Source of the DNA: Streptomyces stelliscabiei
Lineage (GTDB): Bacteria > Actinomycetota > Actinomycetes > Streptomycetales > Streptomycetaceae
Direction of reading: 5' to 3'
Assembly (NCBI RefSeq): GCF_014873495.1
Contig: NZ_JADBGF010000001.1
Location: 9,486,001-9,550,000, forward strand
Length of the DNA stretch: 64,000 bases
The notes beneath the pieces are model-generated. The model saw only the letters and a list, made by a program, of their open reading frames with translations, searched no databases and was not told the origin of the DNA. Within the stretch, counting starts at the first letter, position 1; each line of letters begins with the position of its first letter. Below, piece after piece: positions 7,612 to 16,787 of the stretch. Position numbers and translations under genes: made by a program.

Positions 7612-9816
7612 GTGGGACGCACCACCAGGCGCAGACGCCCATCAGGAGCACGGCGCGCGACCTCAGCCGCGATCGCGCTGATCTTGGGCGGAGGCGGCCT
7701 CGTGGCCGTCAATGTCTACGCGTCGGCCACCGAGGAGGACGCGGCCGACGACTCCGTCCAGCAGGTCAACTCCGCCGCCGGCACGATCGACTGCCCGGAC
7801 GTCGGCGACGCGTTGACGGAGGTGCCCGACGGGGCACGGGCCGAGGTCGACAAGGAACTCGCCGCCCTGGACCAGCAGATAGCCGAGGCCTACCAGCGGC
7901 TGCAGAACTCCGCCCAGGCCCAGCAGCAGGACGGCGGCTTCGCCGACAACGCGATCATGAACCCGCTCAAGGAGAAGCGGGCGGCGACGATCGAGCGGAT
8001 CGCGATCGCCATCGACCGTGTCGGCGACCGCCCCGACGGCCTCGACTCCCTGGCCGCCTGCGAACTGCGCCCCGCCGAGAACCAGAACGGCGGCGACGGC
8101 GGAGACCAGAACGGTGACGACCAGAACGGTGACGACCAGAACGGCGGCGGCGAGAACGGCGGCGGCGAGAACGGCGGCGGTGACGGCCAGGACCAGGGCG
8201 ATCAGGGCCAGGGCAACGGCGGTCAGGCCGGCAACGGTCCGGTGGCCGCGGACTACGTCGACATCGCGACCGTCCAGCCGAACGCGGGCGACGGGGGCCG
8301 CCGACAGGACGGCTCCACCGGCTCCTTCAGCACCGACTGCGGCGTGAACGCGGGCGGACTGTTCAACTCGGACAACGTCATCGTCGCCCCCGGCGTCTCC
8401 AACGGCGCCCACCACTTCCACGACTACGTCGGCAACCAGGGCAACAGCGCGTTCGCCAGCGACGAGGACCTCGCGGCCGCCGACACGAGTTGCGAGAACC
8501 AGGGCGACCGGTCCTCGTACTTCTGGCCGGTGATCCGACTGCAGAACGGCGCCGCCGAGCAGGACGCCAACTCTCCCGGCGGCGGCATCGAGGGCAACGT
8601 CGGTGAGATCGTGACGCCCAAGCAGGTCACCATGACGTTCGAGGGCAGCCCGCGCGGCGACGTCACGGAGATGCCGCGCCTGCTGCGCATCATCACCGGC
8701 GACGCCAAGGCCTTCGTCAACGGCACGGCCAACGCCAACGCGTCCTGGAGCTGCACCGGCTTCGAGGACCGGCAGGTGAAGGACAAGTACCCGCTCTGCC
8801 CCGCCGGCAGCGACGTGGTGCGTACGTTCAAGTTCCAGAGCTGCTGGGACGGTCGCAACATCGACAGCGCCAACCACCGCACCCACGTGGCCTTCGCCGC
8901 GGCGGACGGCAGCTGCGGCGCCGGCTTCAAGGCCATCCCGCAGCTCGTCCAGCGCATCGTCTACGACGTCGACGCCCCGAGTCTTCAGGACGGCGGGCGT
9001 ACGGCACCGCTGTTCGCGGTGGACGCCTTCCCCGAGCAGCTCCACAAGCCCGTCACCGACCACGGCGACTTCATCAACGTCTTCGACGAGGACCTGATGC
9101 GGGAGATGGTGGACTGCATCAACGACGGTCGCGAGTGCGACGCGGCCGACATCGGCGGTGACCAGGGCGACGGCGGCGACCAGGGTGGCAACGGTGGCGG
9201 CCAGGGCGGCGATGGCGGCGACCAGGGTGGCAACGGTGGCGGCCAGGGCGGCGATGGCGGCGACCAGGGTGGCAACGGTGGCGACCAAGGTGGCGATGGC
9301 GGCGACCAGGGCGACGACGGTGGCCAGGACAACGGTGGAGACAACGGCCAGGGCGGTGACGACGGCCAGGGTGAAGACCAGGGTCAGGACCAGCCGGGCG
9401 ACGGCCAGGACCAGAACGACGGCCAGGACCAGAACCAGAACGACAACCCGGCCGAACCCACCGAGACCGCCCAGGCCCCCGGCAACGGGGACGACAAGGC
9501 GAACCAGGGCGACGACAAGGAGCCCCAGGTCCTCGGTTCGGTGAAGGCGACCCAGCGCGGCAACCCCGGCGGGGGCAAGGACGTCGACAAGGGCGCAGAC
9601 GGCGCCGACGACGGCGGCGCGGTCGTGGCTCCCCAGCAGACGACGCCCGCCGCCAACATCCCTTCGCCCGCCGGTCAGTCCGGATCGCAGGGGTCGCAGT
9701 CGGCGGCCGGCGACCTCGCCGAGACCGGGGCACAGTTGTGGCCGGCGATGATCGGCGGCGTGGCGGTGCTCGCCGGCATCGTCCTGCTGCGCCGGGTCAG
9801 GCGCGGGACCTACTGA
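7612..9816 (+). CDS. DUF1996 surface protein with LAETG sortase signal
   Basis: A 734-aa secreted protein, probably attached to the cell wall. It has a basic N-terminus and hydrophobic signal segment (about 20-36), a helical region, a Gly/Asn/Asp/Gln-rich linker (about 160-205), a DUF1996 domain (about 210-500) with the HHFHDYVG motif and several Cys, a second low-complexity linker containing three 14-residue repeats (about 521-562), and a C-terminal sorting signal: LAETG at 702-706, a hydrophobic helix and an RRVRRGTY tail. LAxTG is the signal read by class E sortases of Streptomyces. The GTG start has a GTAGGAGC site. The catalytic or binding role of DUF1996 is not established; no sortase gene is seen nearby. 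Confidence 0.85.
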   Translation: MGRTTRRRRPSGARRATSAAIALILGGGGLVAVNVYASATEEDAADDSVQQVNSAAGTIDCPDVGDALTEVPDGARAEVDKELAALDQQIAEAYQRLQNSAQAQQQDGGFADNAIMNPLKEKRAATIERIAIAIDRVGDRPDGLDSLAACELRPAENQNGGDGGDQNGDDQNGDDQNGGGENGGGENGGGDGQDQGDQGQGNGGQAGNGPVAADYVDIATVQPNAGDGGRRQDGSTGSFSTDCGVNAGGLFNSDNVIVAPGVSNGAHHFHDYVGNQGNSAFASDEDLAAADTSCENQGDRSSYFWPVIRLQNGAAEQDANSPGGGIEGNVGEIVTPKQVTMTFEGSPRGDVTEMPRLLRIITGDAKAFVNGTANANASWSCTGFEDRQVKDKYPLCPAGSDVVRTFKFQSCWDGRNIDSANHRTHVAFAAADGSCGAGFKAIPQLVQRIVYDVDAPSLQDGGRTAPLFAVDAFPEQLHKPVTDHGDFINVFDEDLMREMVDCINDGRECDAADIGGDQGDGGDQGGNGGGQGGDGGDQGGNGGGQGGDGGDQGGNGGDQGGDGGDQGDDGGQDNGGDNGQGGDDGQGEDQGQDQPGDGQDQNDGQDQNQNDNPAEPTETAQAPGNGDDKANQGDDKEPQVLGSVKATQRGNPGGGKDVDKGADGADDGGAVVAPQQTTPAANIPSPAGQSGSQGSQSAAGDLAETGAQLWPAMIGGVAVLAGIVLLRRVRRGTY
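9172..9297 (+). repeat. Three 42-bp tandem repeats inside the surface-protein gene
   Basis: Units at 9172-9213, 9214-9255 and 9256-9297. The first two look identical and the third differs at a few positions. Each encodes a 14-residue Gly/Gln/Asp/Asn block, in frame, so copy-number change would lengthen or shorten the wall-spanning linker without breaking the frame. Confidence 0.9.
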
Positions 9817-10508
9817 TCCGGGAGGACCCGCCGGACGGGATCCCATGCTCCGCCAACCTTGTTGATTTGGACGGGAATCGATCCTGTACCGAACGACTCG
9901 GGGCGGAGCACGGCGGAGGTCAGGGCCCGGTGGCTGCCACCGCCGGGTGGTGTCGCGTCGGCCGCCGTCGTGCTCGTGGCGATGGTGGCCGACGGGCTGG
10001 GCGCCGGAAGCGACACCGACGCCTGTCCGGCCGTGACGGTCGCGCTCGGCGCGGTCATCGCCGGCAGCCCGGCCGTTCAGGCGCCGTGCCCCGCTGGCCG
10101 GGTTCGTGGTCGGCCACCGCCTACGCCGGCCGCCCCCCGTACGATCCGGCCGTCCCTCTCGGGATCCTGCTCGCGGCCGGCGTCCTGACCACGGGCACGG
10201 CGGCGGCCGTCGTCCTTGCGCAGGCGTCCCCCGCCCGCCGCACTCCGGATCGTGCGCCGGAGGAGGGGAAAAACCCCGCTCCCCGAGCGAACCGGCCGGT
10301 GACCTCCGTGCGTCAACAGGCTGTGGGGTCCACGCCTCCGCCCCTCGCCGGGCGCGGCGCACGACCCTTCCGGATCATCGCGCACGCGGTGGTCACGAAT
10401 GGAAATCGATCTTTGCCGGTGCCCGGGAAACGCCTGTCGCGGCATCGACTTTCGGCCGTACACTGACAATTCGTAACCATGCGGGTGGAGTTGACGGGGG
10501 GATCCGAG
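9817..10508. other. Long intergenic region with possible decayed coding stretches
   Basis: Nearly 700 bp with no convincing gene. Two stretches show codon usage like real genes but lack good starts or family matches: a minus-strand stretch at about 9880-10058, and a plus-strand stretch at about 10086-10300 containing one hydrophobic segment (GILLAAGVLTTGTAAAVVL). They may be remnants of a small membrane protein. The last 60 bp have a possible -10 (TACACT, 10459-10464) for the next gene. Confidence 0.4.
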
Positions 10509-12098
10509 ATGTCCGGGGATCAGTACGGGGTAAGAGACCAGGACGGCTGGAGCCACAGCTACGTCGTGCCGCCCGTGCCGCCCATGCCGCCGGGTCCGCC
10601 GCCCGGGCCGGCGGACGCCTGGCGGGCCGTCGGCGTGGGCCTGCTGAACCTCAGCGGTCTCGGACTCGGCTACGCCCTGATCCGCCGCCCCCTCCTGACG
10701 CTGGTGTGCTGGGTGGCCACCGGCCTGCTGGTCTTCACGGTGCTGCCGGCCGACCCCGACGGCGTCTCGGGCACCACCCTCACCGTCTATGGCCTGTTCC
10801 TCCTCCTCACCGCCGTCCACGGCGCCTTCCTGGGCCTGCGCACCCGCCTGGTGTGGCCCGCGCGGTCGCCGCTCGCCATCGTGCTCGGGGTCCTCCTCCT
10901 CGCCGTACCGGTCGCGGGCGGTCTGCTCTACGAGACCGCGCGGAAGGAAGCCGTCGAGGAGATGCTCCTGGACCGGCTGGAGAAGGCCGACGACCTCGTG
11001 GACAAGGCCTCCGGCGAGTCCTTCTCCACGACCCAGTCCGAGTTCCGCAGGGCGCTGACCGCCTACGACGACCTCAGCACCGACCACCCCGACTCCCGGG
11101 CGGCCGAGAAGGTCCCGGACCGGCTGAAGACCTTCTACACGACGGTCGGCGCCCCGTACGAGAAGCAGGAGTACTGCGACGCCGTCGCTCCCCTCGAATA
11201 CCTGCGCACGGTCCCGCAGACCGTGAGCAAGCGTGACCTCGGCTCGCTGGCCGACTGGCCCGACGACCGGCTCGCCACCTCGCTGTACGAGTGCGCCTCC
11301 GCCGGCCTGGAGGGCGACACCGCGGGCTGGCAGGACCAGTTCAGCGACCTCCTCACCACGTTCCCCGACTCCGACCAGGCGGCGAAGGTCGAGCCCGACG
11401 TGAAGGCGGCCGTCGACAAGGCGGTCAAGGCCGTGGGCGGCGACGACCCGTGCACCGCCGTGGACCAGCTGGAGACGCTCGGCTCCCAGGTCAAGGCGCT
11501 GCCGGGGGACAAGGCCGGGGTGGCCGACGCCCTCGCCGCCGACGCCGGACGGGCCGAGGACTCCGCGTCCACGGGTGTCTACACCTGCGGCGTCGACCAG
11601 TACCGCGACGGCGACTTCGCCGAGGCGGTGACCTCGATGAACGACTTCGTCGGCGCGCACAAGAAGCACAAGAACGCGCCGCGGGCGAAGAAGATCGCGA
11701 TCGCCGCCGAGATCGCGCAGGAGGTCCCGGCGGCGGGCAAGAAGCTGCCTACGACGCGCTCCGGCGGCAGCATCTCCGTCACCGTCAAGAACGACAGCCC
11801 CGACGAGATCCAGGTCATGTACACCGGCCCGGTGACCGGCACCTTCACGCTCAAGGGCTGCGGCACCTGCTCCAGCTACAGCTGGAGCAGCACCCTCGTC
11901 AGCGGCTTCAAGCCGTGCAGCGGCAACGACAAGTACCCGCAGCGCACGATCAGCCTGCCCGTCGGCACCACGTACTTCCTGCACAAGCCGAAGGGCGGCA
12001 GCGCCTCCAGCGCCGCCTCCGACACCGCCAAGCTGGAGCCGGGCTACATCTACACGGAATGCGCCTACGTGACCTCCGGCTACGGTCTGGACTCCTGA
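10509..12098 (+). CDS. Membrane-anchored protein of unknown function
   Basis: A 529-aa protein I cannot assign to a named family. A Pro/Gly-rich cytoplasmic N-terminus is followed by about four hydrophobic helices (roughly 35-150), then an extracellular part with repeated Cys-containing helical units (ECASAGLEGD, DPCTAVDQLETLG, TCGVDQYRDGDFAEAV) that resemble degenerate TPR-like repeats, and a C-terminal beta-rich domain with a CGTCSSYSW motif and four or more Cys. The ATG at 10509 is preferred over one at 10479 because GGGGGGA lies just upstream. Likely a surface or envelope protein. Confidence 0.7.
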   Translation: MSGDQYGVRDQDGWSHSYVVPPVPPMPPGPPPGPADAWRAVGVGLLNLSGLGLGYALIRRPLLTLVCWVATGLLVFTVLPADPDGVSGTTLTVYGLFLLLTAVHGAFLGLRTRLVWPARSPLAIVLGVLLLAVPVAGGLLYETARKEAVEEMLLDRLEKADDLVDKASGESFSTTQSEFRRALTAYDDLSTDHPDSRAAEKVPDRLKTFYTTVGAPYEKQEYCDAVAPLEYLRTVPQTVSKRDLGSLADWPDDRLATSLYECASAGLEGDTAGWQDQFSDLLTTFPDSDQAAKVEPDVKAAVDKAVKAVGGDDPCTAVDQLETLGSQVKALPGDKAGVADALAADAGRAEDSASTGVYTCGVDQYRDGDFAEAVTSMNDFVGAHKKHKNAPRAKKIAIAAEIAQEVPAAGKKLPTTRSGGSISVTVKNDSPDEIQVMYTGPVTGTFTLKGCGTCSSYSWSSTLVSGFKPCSGNDKYPQRTISLPVGTTYFLHKPKGGSASSAASDTAKLEPGYIYTECAYVTSGYGLDS

Positions 12099-12125
12099 CG
12101 CGCGCCCGGTCACGGTGACCGTGCG

Positions 12126-12156
12126 GGGCCGCGGGAGCGATCAGCTCCTGCGGCCC
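12126..12156. terminator. Bidirectional hairpin between convergent genes
   Basis: Thirteen-base arms (12126-12138 and 12144-12156) with a single G-T wobble and a GATCA loop. The downstream arm overlaps the last codons of the convergent SRPBCC gene. A second small palindrome (GGTCAC-G-GTGACC, 12108-12120) precedes it. Confidence 0.6.
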
Positions 12157-12614
12157 TCGACCCACCGGGCGACGTCGTCGAGATCCCTCGCGATCGCCCT
12201 GCGCACGGCGCGAGCACCGACGGCACCCATGACCTTGGCGAGCAGACCCGCGACGCCTCCGGTCGGCTCGGCCGAGAACGTCATCAGGATCGTCGTCGAC
12301 TCCGGCCCGTCGGCGCGCAGCCGCCACGCGGAGACATAGCGGGAGCCGTGCGACGCGGCCTCCACCACATAGCGTTCCGGCGGCTCGCTGACGGTCACCC
12401 ACATCTCCTCGGTGGCGTCCTTGCCGAACATGCGCCGGGTCTCCCGCCAGCGCGTGCCCACCCCGAAGACCCCGTCCGTGAGGACCTCGATCCTGGTGAC
12501 GCCGCCGAGCATCCGGTCCATCCGGCCGAGGTCCGTCAGGGCCTCCCACACCCGCCCCTGAGAAGCGGTGACCCGTCGCTCGACCACGACACCTCTGCTG
12601 GTCATGGGATCCAT
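12141..12614 (-). CDS. SRPBCC family protein
   Basis: A 157-aa soluble protein with the START/Bet v1-like SRPBCC fold, recognisable from the N-terminal strand and helix pattern (VVVERRVTASQGRVWEALTDLGRMDRMLGGVTRIEVLT), the central beta sheet and a long C-terminal helix. These proteins bind hydrophobic ligands or act as polyketide cyclase-like enzymes; here the ligand is unknown. Two close ATGs (12614 and 12605) compete and neither has a strong ribosome binding site. Confidence 0.8.
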   Translation of the reverse strand: MDPMTSRGVVVERRVTASQGRVWEALTDLGRMDRMLGGVTRIEVLTDGVFGVGTRWRETRRMFGKDATEEMWVTVSEPPERYVVEAASHGSRYVSAWRLRADGPESTTILMTFSAEPTGGVAGLLAKVMGAVGARAVRRAIARDLDDVARWVEGRRS

Positions 12615-12877
12615 GAAAGCACCGGGCGGCGACCCCCGCCCCACGACGGGTCCGTTCCGGCCGGCCCGCCGGGTTGCGTAGACGGGGTGCGTAGTTTCAC
12701 GGACGACCGCACGGGAGGCGTTCTGCGAGGCTTGGATCTTCAGGTGCGGCCGAGGCTCCGGGGGCCGCATGGAAGGGATCGGGCCGCGGGTATTTCTCCT
12801 CCACACGTTCGCGCACGGCACCCCGCCGGGCGGGCTCCACAGCCGCACCCCATCCACCACGACACCAGGAGAAGCCG

Positions 12878-13840
12878 ATGACCGACCGCCCCGAGGGTGC
12901 GCCGGCACAGCCCCAGCCGCAGGATCAGCCGTCCGCGTCCCCGGCCTGGCCGCCCCCGGGGCAGCCCGACCCGCGGGCCCAGCCGCCGGGGCCGGCTCAG
13001 GCCCCGACACCGACCCAGGCGGAGATACCGGTCCCGGCGCAGACGCCCGGCCAGGCGGCGGCCCCGAGCGCCTACTCGTACCCGAACCCCCAGTCAGCGC
13101 CCGGCTACGGCCCGCCGGTGCCGGCCCAGGCCTCCGCGTACGGCTATCCGCCGGGCGGCTACCCGCCCCTCGGGGCGCCGCCCGCGACCGGCGCCGGCGG
13201 GCGCGCCGTGCTGTGGGTGCTGGTGGGCGCGGTCGTGACGTCGGCGGCATGGGCCGGCGGTGTCTTCCTGCTGGGCGTCGGCAAGGGCGACACGGAGGCG
13301 GACCTGCGCGGGTACAAGGCCGAGTCCAACCTCTGCTCCTCGGTGGACTACTCGTCGTTCAAGAACGAGTACCCGCAGGAGGACACCGAGCCGGTGCACA
13401 ACTCCCTGGAGCACGAGGCCCTCGACGAGAGCTACTGCAGCATCTCCCTCAAGGAGTCCTCGACCTCCTCCCTCTCCGACGCCTACTTCTCGGTCCAGGT
13501 GGACCTCCACAAGAAGACCGACCCCGGCCCCGAGTTCACCGCCCAGTGGTCCGAGTACGACCAGCGGTACGAGGACTACGACGTGGACAAGGTCTCCGGC
13601 TTCGGCGACGAGGCGTATCTCGTCACCGAGGACACCACGTCCGGGGACGACAACAGCGGCAGCCGGGCGGCGACCCTCGCGGTGCGCGACGGCTGGATGA
13701 CGTACGAGATGCGGTGGAGCGCCTACGGCTCCACCTACGACGACGGCGCGACCATGCCGGAGGTGAGCGACGTGGTGGAGTGGCTCAAGAGCGACACCAA
13801 CGCGACGCTGGACAACCTGCGGGAAGCCGACGGGGTGTAG
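12878..13840 (+). CDS. Single-pass membrane protein with Pro-rich N-terminus
   Basis: A 320-aa protein of unknown function. Residues 1-108 are a Pro/Ala/Gln-rich cytoplasmic region, one helix spans about 109-132, and the remaining ~190 residues are predicted outside the cell, with two Cys (in NLCSS and SYCSIS) and many Asp/Glu/Tyr. AGGAG precedes the ATG. The layout resembles Streptomyces membrane proteins in which a Pro-rich tail precedes a DUF3558-like extracellular domain, but I cannot confirm that family. Confidence 0.7.
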   Translation: MTDRPEGAPAQPQPQDQPSASPAWPPPGQPDPRAQPPGPAQAPTPTQAEIPVPAQTPGQAAAPSAYSYPNPQSAPGYGPPVPAQASAYGYPPGGYPPLGAPPATGAGGRAVLWVLVGAVVTSAAWAGGVFLLGVGKGDTEADLRGYKAESNLCSSVDYSSFKNEYPQEDTEPVHNSLEHEALDESYCSISLKESSTSSLSDAYFSVQVDLHKKTDPGPEFTAQWSEYDQRYEDYDVDKVSGFGDEAYLVTEDTTSGDDNSGSRAATLAVRDGWMTYEMRWSAYGSTYDDGATMPEVSDVVEWLKSDTNATLDNLREADGV

Positions 13841-13872
13841 GTCCCTCGGGTGCTGGCCCCCGGCAGCACACC

Positions 13873-13907
13873 GACGGAGGCGGGGCGCTCGCGCCACCGC
13901 CTCCGTC
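13873..13907. terminator. Bidirectional hairpin terminator
   Basis: Eleven-base perfect arms (13873-13883 and 13897-13907) with a 13-nt loop, midway between the stops of the convergent membrane-protein and cupin genes. Confidence 0.65.
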
Positions 13908-13928
13908 CCCTTCCGCACCCGGGTCGGC

Positions 13929-14294
13929 TCAGTCGTCCTTCGCCTTCGCGTAGTCCTGGGCCATCTGACCGGCGAAGTCGTACACCAGGCACTGCTCGTC
14001 GCCCACGACCCACGCGTCGTGCCCCGGCGCGCACACGAAGGCGTCGCCCGGTCCGACCTCGCCCTCACCGCCGTCGTCCATACGAATGTGCATACGGCCA
14101 CGGACCACGAAGCCGTTGTGGTGGACCTGGCAGCTGTCCGTGCCCGCGATGGGGCCGACGGACTCCGACCAGCGCCAGCCCGGCTCGAAGGTGGCCACGG
14201 CGAAGTCGAGCCCGGTCAGGTGCACCGCTTCGAGGTGACCCCGGGGGAAATCGCGCCGCTCGTCCGGCTTCTCGACCGTCTTGATCTCCAGCAT
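13929..14294 (-). CDS. Cupin domain protein
   Basis: A 121-aa single-domain cupin. The metal-site motifs are partly visible: CQVHHNGFVVRGRMHIRMDDG corresponds to cupin motif 1 and VGPGDAFVCAPGHDAWVVGD to motif 2 with its His. A GGAAGGGAG site precedes the ATG. Small cupins of this type bind a metal and sugars, amino acids or small aromatics; nothing here fixes the substrate. Divergent from the MMPL transporter. Confidence 0.8.
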   Translation of the reverse strand: MLEIKTVEKPDERRDFPRGHLEAVHLTGLDFAVATFEPGWRWSESVGPIAGTDSCQVHHNGFVVRGRMHIRMDDGGEGEVGPGDAFVCAPGHDAWVVGDEQCLVYDFAGQMAQDYAKAKDD

Positions 14295-14445
14295 GACGGC
14301 TCCCTTCCGCTAGGCCGTCCCCACCCCCCATCGTCCGCCTGTCAAGCCGGGGCCGCCAACCGGGGGACCGGCGCCCGCCGGAGGTGCCAGGGCCCCGACG
14401 GCGTCGTGTAATGGCATGCGGGAGATCGCTCCCGAGGGAGAGACG

Positions 14446-16755
14446 ATGCGCTCAAGGCGTTCCGGTGAGGGTGAGGGCAAGCGGACGGGCGGGACCGACG
14501 CCGCGCCGGGCAGGCTGCGGCGGCTCGGCGAGTGGTGCGCCCGGCACTTCGTGGTCGTCATCGTCGCCTGGCTGGTCGCCCTCGCGGCCGTGCAGGTGCT
14601 GAACCGGGCCTACGGCGGTGACTACTCGGACAACTTCTCCCTGCCCGGCGTGCAGTCCCAGAAGGGCCTGGACGTGCTGAAGGAGCACGATCCGGCGGCC
14701 GGCGGCTACGGCAGCCAGATCGTCCTGCACGACAAGGACAAGGCCCTCACCTCGCTCGGCACCCAGATGTCCGAGACGGTCGACGACCTGCAGAAACTGC
14801 CGCACGTGCTGTCGGTGCAGAACCCGCTCACCGCGCCCGCCGGTCAGACCTCGCAGTCGTCGTCCCAGTCGCAGCAGCCGAACGTCGGCCCCCTGTCCTC
14901 CGACCAGAAGACGGCGTACATCACCATCCGCTTCGACGTGCAGCCCTCCACGCTCGGCGACGGGTACCTCGACGGGGTGGACGACTCCGTCCAGCCGCTG
15001 CGGTCGGCGGGCGCCGAGGTCGAGTACGGCGGTCCGCTCGGTGAACTGGCCCGGCCCGACGCCGACGACCGGATCAGCGAGCTGATCGGCTTCGCGGTCG
15101 CGATCGTCGTCCTGGTGATCGGCTTCGGCAGTGTCGTCGCCGCCGGGCTGCCGCTGGTGACCGCCCTGCTCAGCGTGATCGGCGGCCTCGCGTGTCTCGG
15201 TCTGCTGGCCGCCGCGTTCACCTTCGCGACCGTCTCCCCGACCCTGGCGACGATGATCGGCATCGGTGTCGGCATCGACTACGCCCTCTTCCTGATCACC
15301 CGGCACCGACAGAACCTCATGGACGGCGACGATCCGGTGCGGGCGGCCGGCCGCGCAGCCTCGACCAGCGGCCACGCCGTCCTCGTCTCCGGCTGCACGG
15401 TCATCGTCGCCCTCGCGGGTCTGTACGCGTCCGGCGTGAGCTTCATCGGCAAACTCGGACTCGCCGCCGCCGTGACCGTCGTCTCCGCGATCATCGGCGC
15501 CCTCACGCTGGTCCCGGCCCTGCTCGGCCTCATCGGCACACGCATCGACCGCTACCACGTCCGCAAGCCGATCGCCGAGACCGGCGCCGAGGCGGGCGAG
15601 GAGATCACCGGCACCTGGCACCGCTACGCCCAGCGCGTCGAACACCACCCGTGGCGGTTCCTGACAGCCGGACTCGCGACCGTGGCGATCCTCGCGATCC
15701 CCCTCTTCTCCATCCAGCTGGGCCACATCGGTGACGGTGCCGACCCCACCTCCTTCACCGACCGCCGTGCCTACGACCTGATGACGGACGCCTTCGGCCC
15801 GGGCTCCAACGGGCCGCTCACGGTCGTCATCGACCAGACCTCGGTGCCGTCGTCCGACCGCCAGAGCCTGCAGAGCACCGCCCAGAAGAAGCTCGACGCG
15901 GTCCAGGGCGCCCACGCGGTCACCCCGCTGACCCCCACCCAGGACGGGGACGTCCTGGTGGGCACGGTCTACTCCGCGCAGTCCCCGCAGAGCGCCGACA
16001 CCACGGACCTCACCAACCGCCTCGTCGACGACACCCTGCCCGCCTCGGTCGCCGGTACGAAGGCCGAGGGGTACGTCACCGGCACCACGGCCTCCCAGGT
16101 CGACTTCCGCGACATCGTGGCGAGCCGGCTGCCCGTCATCATCGCCGTGGTCGTCGCCCTCGCCTTCCTGATCATCCTCGCCGTCTTCCGCGGCCTCCTG
16201 GTCGCGGTGAAGGCGGCCGTCCTGAACGTCCTGTCCATCGCCGCCTCGTACGGCGTCGTCGTCGCCGTCTTCCAGTGGGGCTGGGGCGGGCCCGCCCTGG
16301 GCGTCCACGGCAAGGTGCCCATCGAGAGCTACGTCCCGATGATGATGTTCGCCATCATCTTCGGCCTCAGCATGGACTACGAGATCTTCCTGCTCTCCCG
16401 CGTCCACGAGGCCTGGCTGCGCACCGGTGACGCCCGCGCCTCCGTGGCCCATGCCCTGGAGATCACCGCCCGTGTCATCACCTGCGCGGCCCTGATCATG
16501 GTCAGCGTCTTCGCCGCGTTCGTCGTCAGCGACAACATCGTGGTCAAGATGCTGGGTCTGGGGCTCGCCGTCAGCGTCCTCATCGACGCCACGGTCGTAC
16601 GCCTGCTGATGGTCCCCGCCGTGATGACCCTCCTGGGCGGCCGTGCCTGGTGGACCCCGCGCTGGCTGGACCGGGTGATGCCGCACATCGACGCGGAGGG
16701 GGACACGGCGAAGCGGCCGGTCCCGCAGGCGCAGGACCGGCCGTTCGGCAGCTGA
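14446..16755 (+). CDS. MMPL family RND transporter
   Basis: A 769-aa inner-membrane exporter of the MMPL (mycobacterial membrane protein large) family, driven by the proton gradient and usually exporting lipids or lipid-linked metabolites. The sequence has two homologous halves: helix 1 near residue 40, a soluble loop, then helices 2-6 with GIGIGVGIDYALFLITRHR, and again after about residue 410 with FGLSMDYEIFLLSRVHEAW. The two Asp-Tyr pairs are the proton-relay signature. The start at 14446 is chosen because GAGGGAGAG lies 2 bp before it; an ATG at 14416 in frame has no such site. The cargo is unknown. Confidence 0.9.
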   Translation: MRSRRSGEGEGKRTGGTDAAPGRLRRLGEWCARHFVVVIVAWLVALAAVQVLNRAYGGDYSDNFSLPGVQSQKGLDVLKEHDPAAGGYGSQIVLHDKDKALTSLGTQMSETVDDLQKLPHVLSVQNPLTAPAGQTSQSSSQSQQPNVGPLSSDQKTAYITIRFDVQPSTLGDGYLDGVDDSVQPLRSAGAEVEYGGPLGELARPDADDRISELIGFAVAIVVLVIGFGSVVAAGLPLVTALLSVIGGLACLGLLAAAFTFATVSPTLATMIGIGVGIDYALFLITRHRQNLMDGDDPVRAAGRAASTSGHAVLVSGCTVIVALAGLYASGVSFIGKLGLAAAVTVVSAIIGALTLVPALLGLIGTRIDRYHVRKPIAETGAEAGEEITGTWHRYAQRVEHHPWRFLTAGLATVAILAIPLFSIQLGHIGDGADPTSFTDRRAYDLMTDAFGPGSNGPLTVVIDQTSVPSSDRQSLQSTAQKKLDAVQGAHAVTPLTPTQDGDVLVGTVYSAQSPQSADTTDLTNRLVDDTLPASVAGTKAEGYVTGTTASQVDFRDIVASRLPVIIAVVVALAFLIILAVFRGLLVAVKAAVLNVLSIAASYGVVVAVFQWGWGGPALGVHGKVPIESYVPMMMFAIIFGLSMDYEIFLLSRVHEAWLRTGDARASVAHALEITARVITCAALIMVSVFAAFVVSDNIVVKMLGLGLAVSVLIDATVVRLLMVPAVMTLLGGRAWWTPRWLDRVMPHIDAEGDTAKRPVPQAQDRPFGS

Positions 16756-16771
16756 GGTGCTTCAGCGCACC
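16756..16771 (+). terminator. Short hairpin after MMPL gene
   Basis: GGTGC (16756-16760) pairs with GCACC (16767-16771) across a 6-nt loop directly after the stop codon. Weak, but placed between convergent genes. Confidence 0.3.
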
Positions 16772-16787
16772 GGGGGTCGACGGTTCG

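Noticed and set aside
8100..9300. Repeats in the surface-protein gene as a CRISPR array
   Set aside because: Units are in frame, contiguous, without spacers, and encode a Gly-rich linker.
7663..10362. 899-codon minus-strand frame opposite the DUF1996 gene
   Set aside because: Its Val/Ala-rich repeats are the complement of the Gly/Asp linker repeats; no signal, domain or start.
10077..12113. 678-codon minus-strand frame over the membrane-protein gene
   Set aside because: Antisense shadow with low-complexity composition; the plus-strand gene has a proper start and membrane helices.
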